A model generated the notes under the pieces. That model saw nothing but the letters and a program-made list of their open reading frames with translations, was not told the DNA's origin and made no database searches. Made by a program: the position numbers and the translations under genes. Positions 18,760 to 28,381 of a DNA stretch of 64,000 bases are shown here, one piece after another (the stretch's first letter is position 1; the number at the start of each line of letters is the position of its first letter). The stretch is from Pseudoalteromonas shioyasakiensis (lineage in GTDB: Bacteria > Pseudomonadota > Gammaproteobacteria > Enterobacterales > Alteromonadaceae): the NCBI RefSeq assembly GCF_019134595.1, contig NZ_CP077771.1:558001-622000 (forward strand). The letters run 5' to 3'.

Positions 18760-20163
18760 TTATTGCACAGCTTTTTGTGCATTCCAGCCGCCGCCCAGTG
18801 CTTTATACAAATTAATTTGGCTTGCCAGATACGCTTGCTTACCCAAAATTAACTGTTGTCCTGCACTGTACCAATTTCGTTGTGCATCCAATACTTGCAA
18901 GTAACTATCGGCGCCCTTTTGAAAACGCGCATCCGATAAAGTAAAAGATAGCTCATTACTTTGGTACAAGTCATTAAGGGCATCTAGCTGATGCATATAA
19001 CCTTCACGATCAGCAAGGGCATCAGAGACTTCTTTGAATGCCTGTTGAATAGTTTGCTCGTAACTGGTTATTGCCATTTCTTGCTGTGCTTTTGCAACAT
19101 CGAGATTAGCTTGATTACGACCCATATTAAAAATAGGCAAGTTTACCGAAGGCACAAAGCTCCAAGTACCTGAACCTGAATCAAAAAGATTACTCAAGTC
19201 TGCAGAAGCTGAACCCGCATTCGCGGTTAAACTGATGCTTGGATAGAATGCCGCTTTTGCCACACCAATGTTTGCATTGGCTGCCTGTAAATCATGCTCA
19301 GCCGCTTTGATATCAGGTCGCTGAGTCAATAGCTCAGACGGTAACCCTACTGGCACATCAGGTAAGCTCAGCACATCGTCAATATTTTGTGTTGGTAATA
19401 AATCCGCAGTGACGGTTTTACCCACTAAAAAGTCGAGGGCATTTTTATCACGCTTTAGTAAACGCTGATAGTTTGCAATATCGACCTTAGCGGTTGCTAC
19501 TGTACTTTCAAGTTGCGATAGCGTTAACTGAGAAGCAGCACCTAGAGCAAATGTTTTACGGGTTAGCTCTAAAGACTCCTGCTGAGACTTTAAAGTCTCG
19601 TTTGCAAGTGCCAATAGCTCTTTATCCGTCGCATAGTTAAGCCAAGCATTCACTAATTCTGATATCAAACTAATGCGTACACTGGTTAAACTATATTCGG
19701 CCGAATATAGGTTTTGCAGAGCTTGCTCTGATTGGTTACGTACTTTGCCCCAAAGATCAATTTCGTAAGCGGTTAAGCCTACAGTTGCTGAATAGTTTTC
19801 AGAGATAGTTGCTTGACCAGTACCAGATAAATCTGCCGGCAGACGCTGACGGGTACCTGATGCATTGAGATCAATGCTTGGGTAAAGTGCTGAATCTTCA
19901 ATCTGATACATTGCTCTTACCTGCTGCACATTGAGTGCAGCAGTTTTAATGTCTTTGTTGTTTTCAAGTGTTAGCGAAATCAACTGTTGAAGTTGCGCAT
20001 TACTGAAAAATGACTGCCAATTGAGCGCATTGATATCACCTGCAGTACCTTGGATATCATAGTTTTGAGCAACGGGTAATTCACGTTGCTCCATATCTGG
20101 CGCCATATTACAGGCAGATAGCATAAGTGCAGCAACAGACACTGAGATAAGTTTAGCTTTCAT
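18760..20163 (-). CDS. RND efflux outer-membrane channel lipoprotein (NodT/OprM family)
   Basis: 467 residues. The lipoprotein signal has lipobox LSAC (Cys18). Two OEP repeats follow (about 60-250 and 270-460) with the family stretches INALNWQSFF, AALNVQQVRAMYQIEDSALYPS and RPDIKAAEHDLQAANANIGVAKAAFYPSI. It would form the TolC-like exit duct. The start overlaps the stop of the pump gene by 1 bp. It is the third gene of the efflux operon. Confidence 0.92.
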   Translation of the reverse strand: MKAKLISVSVAALMLSACNMAPDMEQRELPVAQNYDIQGTAGDINALNWQSFFSNAQLQQLISLTLENNKDIKTAALNVQQVRAMYQIEDSALYPSIDLNASGTRQRLPADLSGTGQATISENYSATVGLTAYEIDLWGKVRNQSEQALQNLYSAEYSLTSVRISLISELVNAWLNYATDKELLALANETLKSQQESLELTRKTFALGAASQLTLSQLESTVATAKVDIANYQRLLKRDKNALDFLVGKTVTADLLPTQNIDDVLSLPDVPVGLPSELLTQRPDIKAAEHDLQAANANIGVAKAAFYPSISLTANAGSASADLSNLFDSGSGTWSFVPSVNLPIFNMGRNQANLDVAKAQQEMAITSYEQTIQQAFKEVSDALADREGYMHQLDALNDLYQSNELSFTLSDARFQKGADSYLQVLDAQRNWYSAGQQLILGKQAYLASQINLYKALGGGWNAQKAVQ

Positions 20164-23100
20164 TATGCCTGCTCCTCTTTAGTTGATTTTGTTTTGCCTG
20201 GGAATACTCGGCGCACTAGTACAAAGAACAGTGGCACAAATATTACCACAATGGTCGATGACGCAAGTGTACCGCCAATAACAGCAATACCGAGTGCGTT
20301 TTGTGCACCTGAACCAGCACTTGATGCAATTGCTAGCGGTAGTACACCACACACAAATGCCATTGATGTCATAAAGATTGGACGTAAACGTAGACGAATA
20401 GCTGCTACTGCGGCATCGACAAGTTTCATACCTTCATCCATTTTATGAATAGCAAACTCTACAATTAAGATGGCATTTTTTGATGCCAGACCTATGGTGG
20501 TTAGTAGACCCACTTGTAGATAAATATCGTTTGATAAATTAAATACAAATGACGCAATCGACGCACCAAATACCCCAAGCGGTACAATGAGCATAACCGC
20601 CGCAGGAACTGACCAGCTCTCATATAACGCCGCTAAACATAGGAATACAACCAACAATGAAAGTGCATAAAGTAATGGCGCTTGACCACCACTTAAACGT
20701 TCTTCATAAGAAATACCTGTCCATTCGAACGATACACCCGGTGGTAATTTCTTAACCATTTTCTCAACTTCAACCATCGCTTGACCAGTACTGTAGCCTG
20801 GTGCAGCAGCACCTTGGATTTCCATCGCTGAAAAGCCGTTATAACGCTCAAGACGTGGTGAGCCATAAGTCCAATAAGAATGAGCAAAGGCTGTAAATGG
20901 CACCATGTCACCATTGGCGTTACGTACATACCACTCGTCTAAGTCTTCTGGCACCATGCGTGATTCAGGCGTACCTTGTAAGTACACTTTTTTCACACGA
21001 CCACGGTCAATAAAGTCATTTACATAGCGACTACCCCAAGCCGTTGATAACGTATTATTAATATCTGCTTGTGTAAGACCTAATGCTTCAGCTTTCGCTA
21101 AATCAATATCAAGCTCTAGCTCTGGTTTATCTTCTTGACCATTTGGACGCACACCCGATAACACAGGGTTTTGTGCAGCCATACCTAAAAACATGTTACG
21201 TGCTTCAAGTAGCTTTTCGTGACCGAGACCAACCCTATCTTGTAAGAACAAAGTGAAACCGTTTGCAGTACCAAGCTCAACAACCGCAGGAGGTGGGAAG
21301 GCAAACACGAACGCTTCTTTAATCGTTGAGAAGTATCCCATGGCTTTACCCGCAACCGCACCGACGGTTAAATCAGGACGCTGACGCTCATCCCAGTGTT
21401 TTAAACCCACAAAGCCGATTGCCGCATTTTGACCAGAACCTGCAAAGCTGAAACCTGTTACCGTAAAGATAGACTTAACCGCTTCTGATTGTTCTTCTAA
21501 GAAGTGATGTTCCATCTTTTCAACAACTTTTAAAGTTTGCTCAGTTGTTGCACCGGCAGGTAAGCTTACTTGGTTAAACAAAATACCTTGGTCTTCATCT
21601 GGTAAGAATGCCGATGGTAATTGTGAGAAAATAAACACCATGCCACCCACGATTAGACCGTAAATAAGTAAATAGCGTTTACTGTGTTTGATCATACGAG
21701 ACACAAAACCTTGTGTACCCGAGTTTGTTCTGTCAAAACCACGGTTAAAGCCAAGGAAGAAACGACCAAATAAAGACTTATCATTATGAACATGACTTGG
21801 TTTTAGCATTGTCGCACACAAAGCTGGCGTTAAAATCAATGCAACAAGCACTGATAAACTCATTGCCGTTACCAAGGTGATTGAGAACTGACGATAAATA
21901 ACCCCTGTTGAGCCTGGGAAGAACGCCATAGGCACGAATACTGCCGAGAGCACCATCGCAATACCAACAAGGGCACCTTTGATTTCATCCATTGATTTGC
22001 GTGTTGCTTCAAGAGGAGATAAGTTCTCTTCGGTCATTACACGTTCCACGTTTTCAACGACGACGATTGCATCATCTACCAGTAGACCAATAGCAAGTAC
22101 CATCGCAAACATGGTCAAGGTATTAATTGAGAAGCCAAACACTTGCAAGATGGCAAACGTACCTAGCAATACAACGGGTACTGCAATGGTCGGAATAAGT
22201 GTTGCTCTGAAGTTCTGTAAGAATAAGTACATTACCAAGAACACCAGCACAACAGCTTCGATTAGAGTACTGACAACTTTTTCAATTGAAAGTGATACAA
22301 ATGGTGTCGTATCGTAAGGAACAACCGTTGTTAAACCTTCAGGGAAGAAAGGCTCAAGTTCAGCAAGAGCGGCTTTTACGCCATCTGCTGTATCAAGTGC
22401 ATTAGCACCACTGGCAAGCTTAACACCTAAACCTGATGCCGGTTTGCCGTTAAAACGCGCAACAACACCGTAGTTTTCACCACCTAATTCAACATCAGCA
22501 ACGTCACTTAAACGAACAACTGAACCATCAGCATTGGTTTTTACAAAGATATTTCTAAATTGCTCAGGTGTTTGTAAGCGACTTTGCGCAGTCACTGTTG
22601 CATTAAGTTGCTGGCCACTAACCGCTGGCAAGGCACCAAGTTGACCTGCCGACACCTGTGCATTTTGGGCACTGATTGCAGCGCTAATATCAGCAGGAGT
22701 TAATGAGTACTTAAGTAATTTAGCTGGATCTAACCAAATACGCATTGCATATTGAGAACCAAACAGCTGTACTTCACCTACACCGTTTACACGCGAAATA
22801 ATATCAAGCACGTTTGATGAAACATAATCACCGATATCGATGTTGTTCATACTGCCGTCTTCAGATACAAAGCCTACAACCATTAAGAAGTTACGAGCAG
22901 ATTTTGCAACCGACACACCTTGACGTTGTACTTCTTCTGGTAATAACGGTGTTGCAAGCGACAATTTGTTTTGTACTTGAACCTGTGCGATATCAGGGTC
23001 TGTATCAGCACTAAAGGTTAAGGTTAACGTCGCAGAGCCGTTAGACTCAGAGGTTGACGACATGTAAAGCAAGCCATCGAGCCCTTTCATTTTTTGTTCA

Positions 23101-23294
23101 ATAACCTGTGTAACCGTATCTTCTAGAGTACGGGCCGACGCACCAGGGTATGTGGCTTGAATACTAATTGCAGGTGGTGCAATTGATGGATACTGCGCAA
23201 CCGGCAAACTTCTAATTGCTAAGATACCTGCCAGCATAACAACGATAGCAAGCACCCACGCAAATATGGGCCGATCAATAAAAAATCGTGACAT
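20163..23294 (-). CDS. RND multidrug efflux pump, AcrB/MexB type (HAE1)
   Basis: 1043 residues, the normal length, beginning [18 protein letters not shown]. There are twelve transmembrane helices and two large periplasmic loops. The proton-relay pair is present in [18 protein letters not shown] (helix 4), and the C-terminal half has [14 protein letters not shown]. It exports drugs, detergents or metabolites with the adaptor encoded just upstream and the outer-membrane channel downstream. The hydrophobic amphiphile family is clear; individual substrates are not. Confidence 0.94.
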   Translation of the reverse strand: MSRFFIDRPIFAWVLAIVVMLAGILAIRSLPVAQYPSIAPPAISIQATYPGASARTLEDTVTQVIEQKMKGLDGLLYMSSTSESNGSATLTLTFSADTDPDIAQVQVQNKLSLATPLLPEEVQRQGVSVAKSARNFLMVVGFVSEDGSMNNIDIGDYVSSNVLDIISRVNGVGEVQLFGSQYAMRIWLDPAKLLKYSLTPADISAAISAQNAQVSAGQLGALPAVSGQQLNATVTAQSRLQTPEQFRNIFVKTNADGSVVRLSDVADVELGGENYGVVARFNGKPASGLGVKLASGANALDTADGVKAALAELEPFFPEGLTTVVPYDTTPFVSLSIEKVVSTLIEAVVLVFLVMYLFLQNFRATLIPTIAVPVVLLGTFAILQVFGFSINTLTMFAMVLAIGLLVDDAIVVVENVERVMTEENLSPLEATRKSMDEIKGALVGIAMVLSAVFVPMAFFPGSTGVIYRQFSITLVTAMSLSVLVALILTPALCATMLKPSHVHNDKSLFGRFFLGFNRGFDRTNSGTQGFVSRMIKHSKRYLLIYGLIVGGMVFIFSQLPSAFLPDEDQGILFNQVSLPAGATTEQTLKVVEKMEHHFLEEQSEAVKSIFTVTGFSFAGSGQNAAIGFVGLKHWDERQRPDLTVGAVAGKAMGYFSTIKEAFVFAFPPPAVVELGTANGFTLFLQDRVGLGHEKLLEARNMFLGMAAQNPVLSGVRPNGQEDKPELELDIDLAKAEALGLTQADINNTLSTAWGSRYVNDFIDRGRVKKVYLQGTPESRMVPEDLDEWYVRNANGDMVPFTAFAHSYWTYGSPRLERYNGFSAMEIQGAAAPGYSTGQAMVEVEKMVKKLPPGVSFEWTGISYEERLSGGQAPLLYALSLLVVFLCLAALYESWSVPAAVMLIVPLGVFGASIASFVFNLSNDIYLQVGLLTTIGLASKNAILIVEFAIHKMDEGMKLVDAAVAAIRLRLRPIFMTSMAFVCGVLPLAIASSAGSGAQNALGIAVIGGTLASSTIVVIFVPLFFVLVRRVFPGKTKSTKEEQA

Positions 23295-23306
23295 TAAGTT
23301 TCTCCG

Positions 23307-24470
23307 TTACTGGCTGTTAGCTGCTGATTCTGCAGGCATTGCATTGACTGGTGCACCTGGGCGGATTTTCTGTAAACCTTCAACAATTAACTTATCGCCA
23401 CTGTTTAAGCCGTCTGTCACTAACCAATTTGAGCCAACAGTACGATCAGTTTTAAGCACACGTGTTTCTACGGTATTGTCTTTGCTTACAACCATGGCAG
23501 TAGGTTCACCTTTGGTGTTTCTGCTTACGCCACGTTGTGGTGCTAAAATCGCATCACTTTTCACACCTTCAACAATTACTGCGCGAACATACATTCCTGG
23601 CAGCAGTAATTTTTCAGGGTTAGGAAATTCAGCACGTAAGGTTACTGAGCCTGTGCTTGGATCAACAGTCACTTCAGAGAATTGCAATGTACCTTTATGT
23701 TGATAAGTGCTGCCATCTTCCATTTTTAATTCAACTTTTGAATGTAAAGCGGCATCTTTATCAAGATCACCCGCAGCAATGGCTTTTTTCAAACGTGTTA
23801 GTTCACTGCTTGACTGGGTTAAATCAACATAGATTGGGTCTAATTGAGTAATGGTTGCTAATGCAGTTGCTTGATTTGCACTCACAAGGGCTCCGGCAGT
23901 GACATCTGATTTACCAATTTGGCCACTAATTGGCGCTAACACTTTGCTGTAGTTTAAATTGATTTCAGCGGTTTTAAGCTGCGCTTGAGCTGTCAGTAAG
24001 TCAGCTTTTGCACCTTTGTATGCTGCATCAGCTTCGTCGTAATCTTGTTGGCTTACTGCTTTGATGCTCAATAGCTCTTTATAACGTTCTGCTTTTGCCT
24101 TGGCATTTGCAATACTTGCTTGAGCTTTAGTAATAGCGGCTTTACTAGTCGCTACTTCAGCTTCAAATGTAGATGGGTCAATCTGATATAAAGCTTGGCC
24201 TTTTTCAACCTCAGCACCTTCAACAAACATACGAGATTGAATAATACCGTTAACCTGCGGACGAATTTGCGCAATACGTGAAGCAGCCACACGACCCGGT
24301 AATTCTTTAGTTAGTGTAAGTGGTTTACTTTGCATCTCAATAACGCCAACAGGAACAGCTTGAGCTGCCTGCGTTTGCCCTTGAGCCGATTCTGATTGGC
24401 CGCAGCCTGATAATAAAACAGCACCAGCCAAAGCTGACACTGCAAAAAATGGAATGCGAGAGCGCTGCAT
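23307..24470 (-). CDS. RND efflux periplasmic adaptor lipoprotein (AcrA/MexA family)
   Basis: 387 residues. The lipobox is LLSGCG (Cys23). The biotinyl-lipoyl halves (PGRVAASRIAQIRPQVNGIIQSR and LAPISGQIGKSDVT) flank a coiled-coil hairpin (about 95-165), followed by beta-barrel and membrane-proximal domains. It links the pump to the outer-membrane channel. It is the first gene of the operon. The Shine-Dalgarno site AAGGA lies 9 bp before the ATG, directly behind a 32-bp palindrome. Confidence 0.93.
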   Translation of the reverse strand: MQRSRIPFFAVSALAGAVLLSGCGQSESAQGQTQAAQAVPVGVIEMQSKPLTLTKELPGRVAASRIAQIRPQVNGIIQSRMFVEGAEVEKGQALYQIDPSTFEAEVATSKAAITKAQASIANAKAKAERYKELLSIKAVSQQDYDEADAAYKGAKADLLTAQAQLKTAEINLNYSKVLAPISGQIGKSDVTAGALVSANQATALATITQLDPIYVDLTQSSSELTRLKKAIAAGDLDKDAALHSKVELKMEDGSTYQHKGTLQFSEVTVDPSTGSVTLRAEFPNPEKLLLPGMYVRAVIVEGVKSDAILAPQRGVSRNTKGEPTAMVVSKDNTVETRVLKTDRTVGSNWLVTDGLNSGDKLIVEGLQKIRPGAPVNAMPAESAANSQ

Positions 24471-24480
24471 GTGTAGTTCC

Positions 24481-24512
24481 TTAGTTTAGAGTGAACGATC
24501 ATTCTAAACTAA
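24481..24512. promoter_or_regulatory. 32-bp palindrome at the efflux operon start, candidate TetR operator
   Basis: Arms of 14 bp with a single mismatch around a 4-bp centre; the outer 10 bp (TTAGTTTAGA / TCTAAACTAA) match exactly. It ends about 10 bp before the adaptor ATG, next to the Shine-Dalgarno site. It could be a TetR operator or a 5' leader hairpin hiding the ribosome site. Confidence 0.7.
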
Positions 24513-24683
24513 AGAAGGCACAGATCAACCATCTTTAAAGAACTTTACATTAAATAAAATACTTGCTTTAACGCATGAATTTTGTGCAATAAATAAATTA
24601 CTAATTGAATTATTGCGAAGGTATCTGAGAAAGTTGTTTTAAAACTATTAGTTATGCGAATTGAAGTAATATCAATTAGCAGA

Positions 24684-25772
24684 TTATTCGCCTAAACACA
24701 TGCCCATTGCGCGGGCACTTGTTATTAAAGAATGCTCTGAAGGGATGACGCGATATTCAGACGTTGCTTCTTTTAAACTGATTGGTTTAATTTCACCGTC
24801 TTTACTGACAGGAATAAAACCAAACTGACCTTTCTTAACAAGCTCGAATGCTTGCACACCAAACTCCGCTGCAAGCACCCTATCGAACGCATTGGGTGTG
24901 CCACCACGTTGAATATGCCCTAATACGGTTACTCTTACATCAAGTTCAAGCGCCACACGTATTTGTGAAGCAAGCTGCTCGGCAATGCCACCTAGTATTG
25001 GGTTTTCGTAACCAAGTTCATTTGATTGTTTACTAACAACAGCACCAGCAACAGGTTTTGCCCCTTCTGAAATGACAATATTGGCAAATCCATGGCCTTT
25101 ATCAAAACGTGATGTTAGTTTGGCTTTAATCGCTTCAATTTCGTAAGGAATTTCTGGAATAAGTGCGACTTCAGCGCCTGCTGCAATTGCTGAATGCAAA
25201 CAAATCCAACCGGCATCGCGCCCCATTACTTCAGTCACAATCACTCGGTTATGACTTTGCGCTGTTGGTATTAAACGATCAATGGCTTCGGTGGCGGTGT
25301 CGACAGCAGTCTGAAAGCCGATTGTGTAATCAGTGCCATATAAATCATTATCAATAGTTTTTGGCACCCCTACGATATTCAAGCCATGCTCAAATAAATG
25401 TTGAGATACCCTATGTGAGCCATCACCACCTATATTTATAACCGCATCGAAACCAAGTTGTTTTATAGTACTGATTAACTCATCAGAGCGGTCAATAAAG
25501 ACTTGTTCACCCGCTATTTCAGCAGGAAATGCGGTTGGATTTCCTTTATTAACTGTTTCGAGAATTGTTCCACCACGAACATGAATACCCGCCACCACTT
25601 CACTAGTTAAGTGTATAATATCATTTGGCTTTTCAAGCACACCACAATATGCTCTTCGGCTACCATACACCTGCCAATTGCCATCATGTTCGGCTGCTTT
25701 AACCACCGCTCTGATCACCCCATTAAGCCCAGGGCAATCACCCCCACTTGTTAATAGCAGTAATTTTTTCAT
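24684..25772 (-). CDS. 6-phosphofructokinase, mixed-substrate (PFK_mixed) group
   Basis: 362 residues, glycolytic phosphorylation of fructose 6-phosphate. Motifs are LLTSGGDCPGLNG, VRGGTILET, NIGGDGSHR, PKTIDNDL with the catalytic Asp, and TEVMGRDAGWI. In the usual numbering, the position that tells ATP from PPi use is Gly (GGDGS) as in ATP enzymes, while the second is Lys (PKTID) as in PPi enzymes. That combination defines the mixed group, so ATP is the more likely donor. The frame is open from GTG 25793; ATG 25772 is taken because it gives the standard N-terminus MKKLLLLTSGG. Both starts have poor ribosome sites. Confidence 0.88.
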   Translation of the reverse strand: MKKLLLLTSGGDCPGLNGVIRAVVKAAEHDGNWQVYGSRRAYCGVLEKPNDIIHLTSEVVAGIHVRGGTILETVNKGNPTAFPAEIAGEQVFIDRSDELISTIKQLGFDAVINIGGDGSHRVSQHLFEHGLNIVGVPKTIDNDLYGTDYTIGFQTAVDTATEAIDRLIPTAQSHNRVIVTEVMGRDAGWICLHSAIAAGAEVALIPEIPYEIEAIKAKLTSRFDKGHGFANIVISEGAKPVAGAVVSKQSNELGYENPILGGIAEQLASQIRVALELDVRVTVLGHIQRGGTPNAFDRVLAAEFGVQAFELVKKGQFGFIPVSKDGEIKPISLKEATSEYRVIPSEHSLITSARAMGMCLGE

Positions 25773-25843
25773 TGTGTTACCAACTTCGTTCACTGATTAG
25801 TTACAGATTAGCTTATATGTTGAGCTTTCGCGTATGACTTACA

Positions 25844-26257
25844 TCAACTAAAACTTGGTTTTTTATGCGTAGAGAAGAGCGCCACAACAAGCACTAATAA
25901 TACATACTTAGGCAGACTAGTCAGTAAAGTGGTGTTATCAAAATTTGTAGAAAAGGTGTTAAAAGCAAAATATAAATGCAGCGCTAAAAATGGTGTCAGC
26001 AATATAAAATATGAATATGCTTTATCCTTAAGGTACAGCGACTTACTTATGAGTAAAAACACCAAAAGTAACGCTAATAAAGGAAAGCCTAAAGTAACGA
26101 TATCAACCATTGATAAAGCAAAGTTAGGTGACAAGTCATAAAGGGCTGAAAGTACTTCGGTTGGAATCGCAATAGCTGAACCATAGCCAATAACTGGTAT
26201 AGATAAATAGGCAAATAAACAGCCAAAAATAAATAAAAGTAGTACGTTATATTTCAT
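25844..26257 (-). CDS. Small four-helix membrane protein, unknown
   Basis: About 137 residues and four predicted transmembrane segments (around 3-22, 47-69, 83-100 and 116-132), with short loops and no recognised motif. The frame is open from 26281; the ATG at 26257 is preferred because TGGAG lies just before it, though the spacing is short. It is flanked by pfk and the cyanophycinase-like gene on the same strand, with gaps of 51 and 87 bp. I cannot assign a function. Confidence 0.55.
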   Translation of the reverse strand: MKYNVLLLFIFGCLFAYLSIPVIGYGSAIAIPTEVLSALYDLSPNFALSMVDIVTLGFPLLALLLVFLLISKSLYLKDKAYSYFILLTPFLALHLYFAFNTFSTNFDNTTLLTSLPKYVLLVLVVALFSTHKKPSFS

Positions 26258-26344
26258 AACTCCATTCCATGGTTTGTTCATTATTAGTCTTACGCTAACT
26301 AATAATGAACAAATAATCCACTACTTTTTCAGTATCTTATACTA

Positions 26345-28039
26345 TTAAAAGGTTTTAACTTTAAAGGCTAAGTGTTCTACCGCACAGCCTGTACTACTTG
26401 TGTTTACACGATAATAATGAGTGTTTTCAGTGGCATTTAAATCCAGTAAAAACTCATCATGCTGAGCGACTGCTTGTTGCTCTTGGGTTAGGCACATAGC
26501 CTGTACAAGCGAGCGTAATTTAGCATCTGAAAAAATGGTGCCGAAACGCTGCATCGGCAGTGGCGGAATGTTAATACTAGGGAGTGCATTATCAACAGTT
26601 CGTTTAGCTAGAGTAAAACCATCCTTTGTTACATCAATAACCGAACCTGCAGGCCAATAACTGATTGCTCCGCTGTTTTTAGCGTCAGATTTAACATGCA
26701 CAACACCGCTTTTACCAATCACCGTCATTAGTGAGGTTTCACCTGCTCGAATTGATACAAGCGCTGTGGTCTCATCAATGCCAAAGCCATGCTGTTGCCC
26801 TGTATCTGCCAGTAATCTTGCCAAACGCATTGTTCTGTTACGCTCGCTAAAGTGTGTATCAAGAACACCGTAAGTAAAGCTGCCAAGTCCTCCTTGTTTT
26901 TCATAGGTAAGGCTATCAGCCGAAAGCTTATCTCCGCATTCATTTTCACAGCGCTCACTAGGTGGAGACACAGCAAACGAGCCTTCTCTCATTGCCGCTA
27001 AACTTGTGCCATTTGAAATCATCGGCACTGAGCCATAGCCATTTTCACCACCACTTTGCACCGCGGTACCTGCGCTTGTACCTACAAGTAATGGTCTTTG
27101 TAAAATTGATTGAGTCCATGGGTATTGCTTACCCTCTTCATCAAAAAGTACTTTTCTGGTTAAACTCTGATCGCCACCGTTAAACATCATCCCCGTCGCG
27201 TTTTCAATCAGTTTAACTAAATGATCGACCCCTTTATCACAAAGCGCTTTTTCGGCCTTAATTCGATCAGGGTAAATTGTCTCACGATTAAAAACGCCCA
27301 TAGAGTCAGTGCGTAAAGAATCCAACCTGTCACATTGCTTACTGGTAATCGCTTTTGCTAAGGCGGGTGTTAGCGGTAACCAGCTTGATTCTACGCCCTT
27401 AAAGTTTAATACCCCTTCATAAAAGTCAGCTGATTCATATGGGTCTCTGCTTGAAGCCGTAACCGCTAAAATTTTTGGTGATTCGGTGGTTGTTTTTAAT
27501 GAAGCAGCAACAAAGTCTAAAATATCATTGGCTGCACTTTCGTTATTATCGCTTGTACTAACCTGCTCTTTTTGACGGCTAGAATCAGCATTTAATACAG
27601 CAACTTCGAGTGAGTCTATGACAAAGTTGTATTCTGAATCAGTGAGTTCGTTTAGTAACTTGTTATCTAAATCACGCCATGCCCATAAAATATCACTTTT
27701 AGTGATCACACCTGACTTTTCACGTGCAATCTGTGCTAATACCTTGAGCGTTTGCTGACGATTTTTTTTATTCTTGCTTGGCCAATTTGTCTTTATTGCA
27801 GATAAAGCATCATTATTTAATCGAAATTGATTATTCTGTTTACCACTAATCTGTTTATTAGAAAGACAGTTTTTAGGGTTCATACTTGAGCACGTGGTCA
27901 AAGATCCACCGACTAAAACCAACGTTTGCTGTTGATCATTTGCATAGACTTTGCTGCCAAATGATGCGAAAAACAAACCAAATACCAAAGAAAAAGCTGA
28001 AGTTTGATATTTAGTCTTTTGCTCCTTAAGGATGTTCAT
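26345..28039 (-). CDS. Exported cyanophycinase-like peptidase (family S51)
   Basis: 564 residues with a signal peptide (about 1-33, ending KVYA). The S51 fold is shown by TLVLVGGSL near the N-terminus, MFNGGDQSL, the nucleophile elbow GTSAGTA (Ser322), and GIDETTALV. The protein is longer than cytoplasmic cyanophycinases (about 270 residues), with an extra helical stretch (about 70-180), as expected of secreted forms. It would cut cyanophycin (poly-Asp with Arg side chains) into beta-Asp-Arg outside the cell. The divergent receptor, permease and isoaspartyl dipeptidase genes support this strongly. A longer start at 28117 is open but gives no signal peptide. Confidence 0.82.
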   Translation of the reverse strand: MNILKEQKTKYQTSAFSLVFGLFFASFGSKVYANDQQQTLVLVGGSLTTCSSMNPKNCLSNKQISGKQNNQFRLNNDALSAIKTNWPSKNKKNRQQTLKVLAQIAREKSGVITKSDILWAWRDLDNKLLNELTDSEYNFVIDSLEVAVLNADSSRQKEQVSTSDNNESAANDILDFVAASLKTTTESPKILAVTASSRDPYESADFYEGVLNFKGVESSWLPLTPALAKAITSKQCDRLDSLRTDSMGVFNRETIYPDRIKAEKALCDKGVDHLVKLIENATGMMFNGGDQSLTRKVLFDEEGKQYPWTQSILQRPLLVGTSAGTAVQSGGENGYGSVPMISNGTSLAAMREGSFAVSPPSERCENECGDKLSADSLTYEKQGGLGSFTYGVLDTHFSERNRTMRLARLLADTGQQHGFGIDETTALVSIRAGETSLMTVIGKSGVVHVKSDAKNSGAISYWPAGSVIDVTKDGFTLAKRTVDNALPSINIPPLPMQRFGTIFSDAKLRSLVQAMCLTQEQQAVAQHDEFLLDLNATENTHYYRVNTSSTGCAVEHLAFKVKTF

Positions 28040-28381
28040 ATTGTTACACTCTTGTAAAAAAATATTAGAAAATTGCTTGCGCAGCTTTTTGTTGCTTGCT
28101 ATAAAAAAAAGGAACATTTAAAACGCGAGTAAGCTAGCACTGTATCGCTAGCTTTGTCAAAAGACCTTACGGATTGGAATTATGTTGAAAAACGCATTAT
28201 CGCTTTGCACATATTTCTACTCTCCACACTACCTTTCGGAGTGGTTTGACGAGTAGCCACACCTCACTTCCTGTGAGGGGCTAGTTGTGTCTATAACCCA
28301 CTGCCCTGTCTAAAAAATTATAACAATTATTCAAAACGTCACGGTTTTGCCGTGTGTTTTTTAAGACAAAGGTAAATCAAT
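28040..28381. promoter_or_regulatory. Divergent control region of the cyanophycin locus
   Basis: The 342-bp gap holds the promoters of both arms. A CCTCAC-TTCCT-GTGAGG hairpin lies at 28262-28278. At 28320-28333 a 14-bp stretch matches an ARG box (TGAATWWWWATTCA) at 11 positions, with the right half ATTATTCA perfect. Directly before the receptor start, CACGG-TTTTG-CCGTG is followed by a T run (28340-28362), like a terminator or attenuator in the leader. Roles are inferred. Confidence 0.5.
28340..28362 (+). terminator. Terminator-like hairpin in the receptor gene leader
   Basis: CACGG / CCGTG arms with a 5-nt loop, then TG and six Ts, ending 19 bp before the receptor ATG. It could attenuate transcription or stop upstream readthrough. 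Confidence 0.45.
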
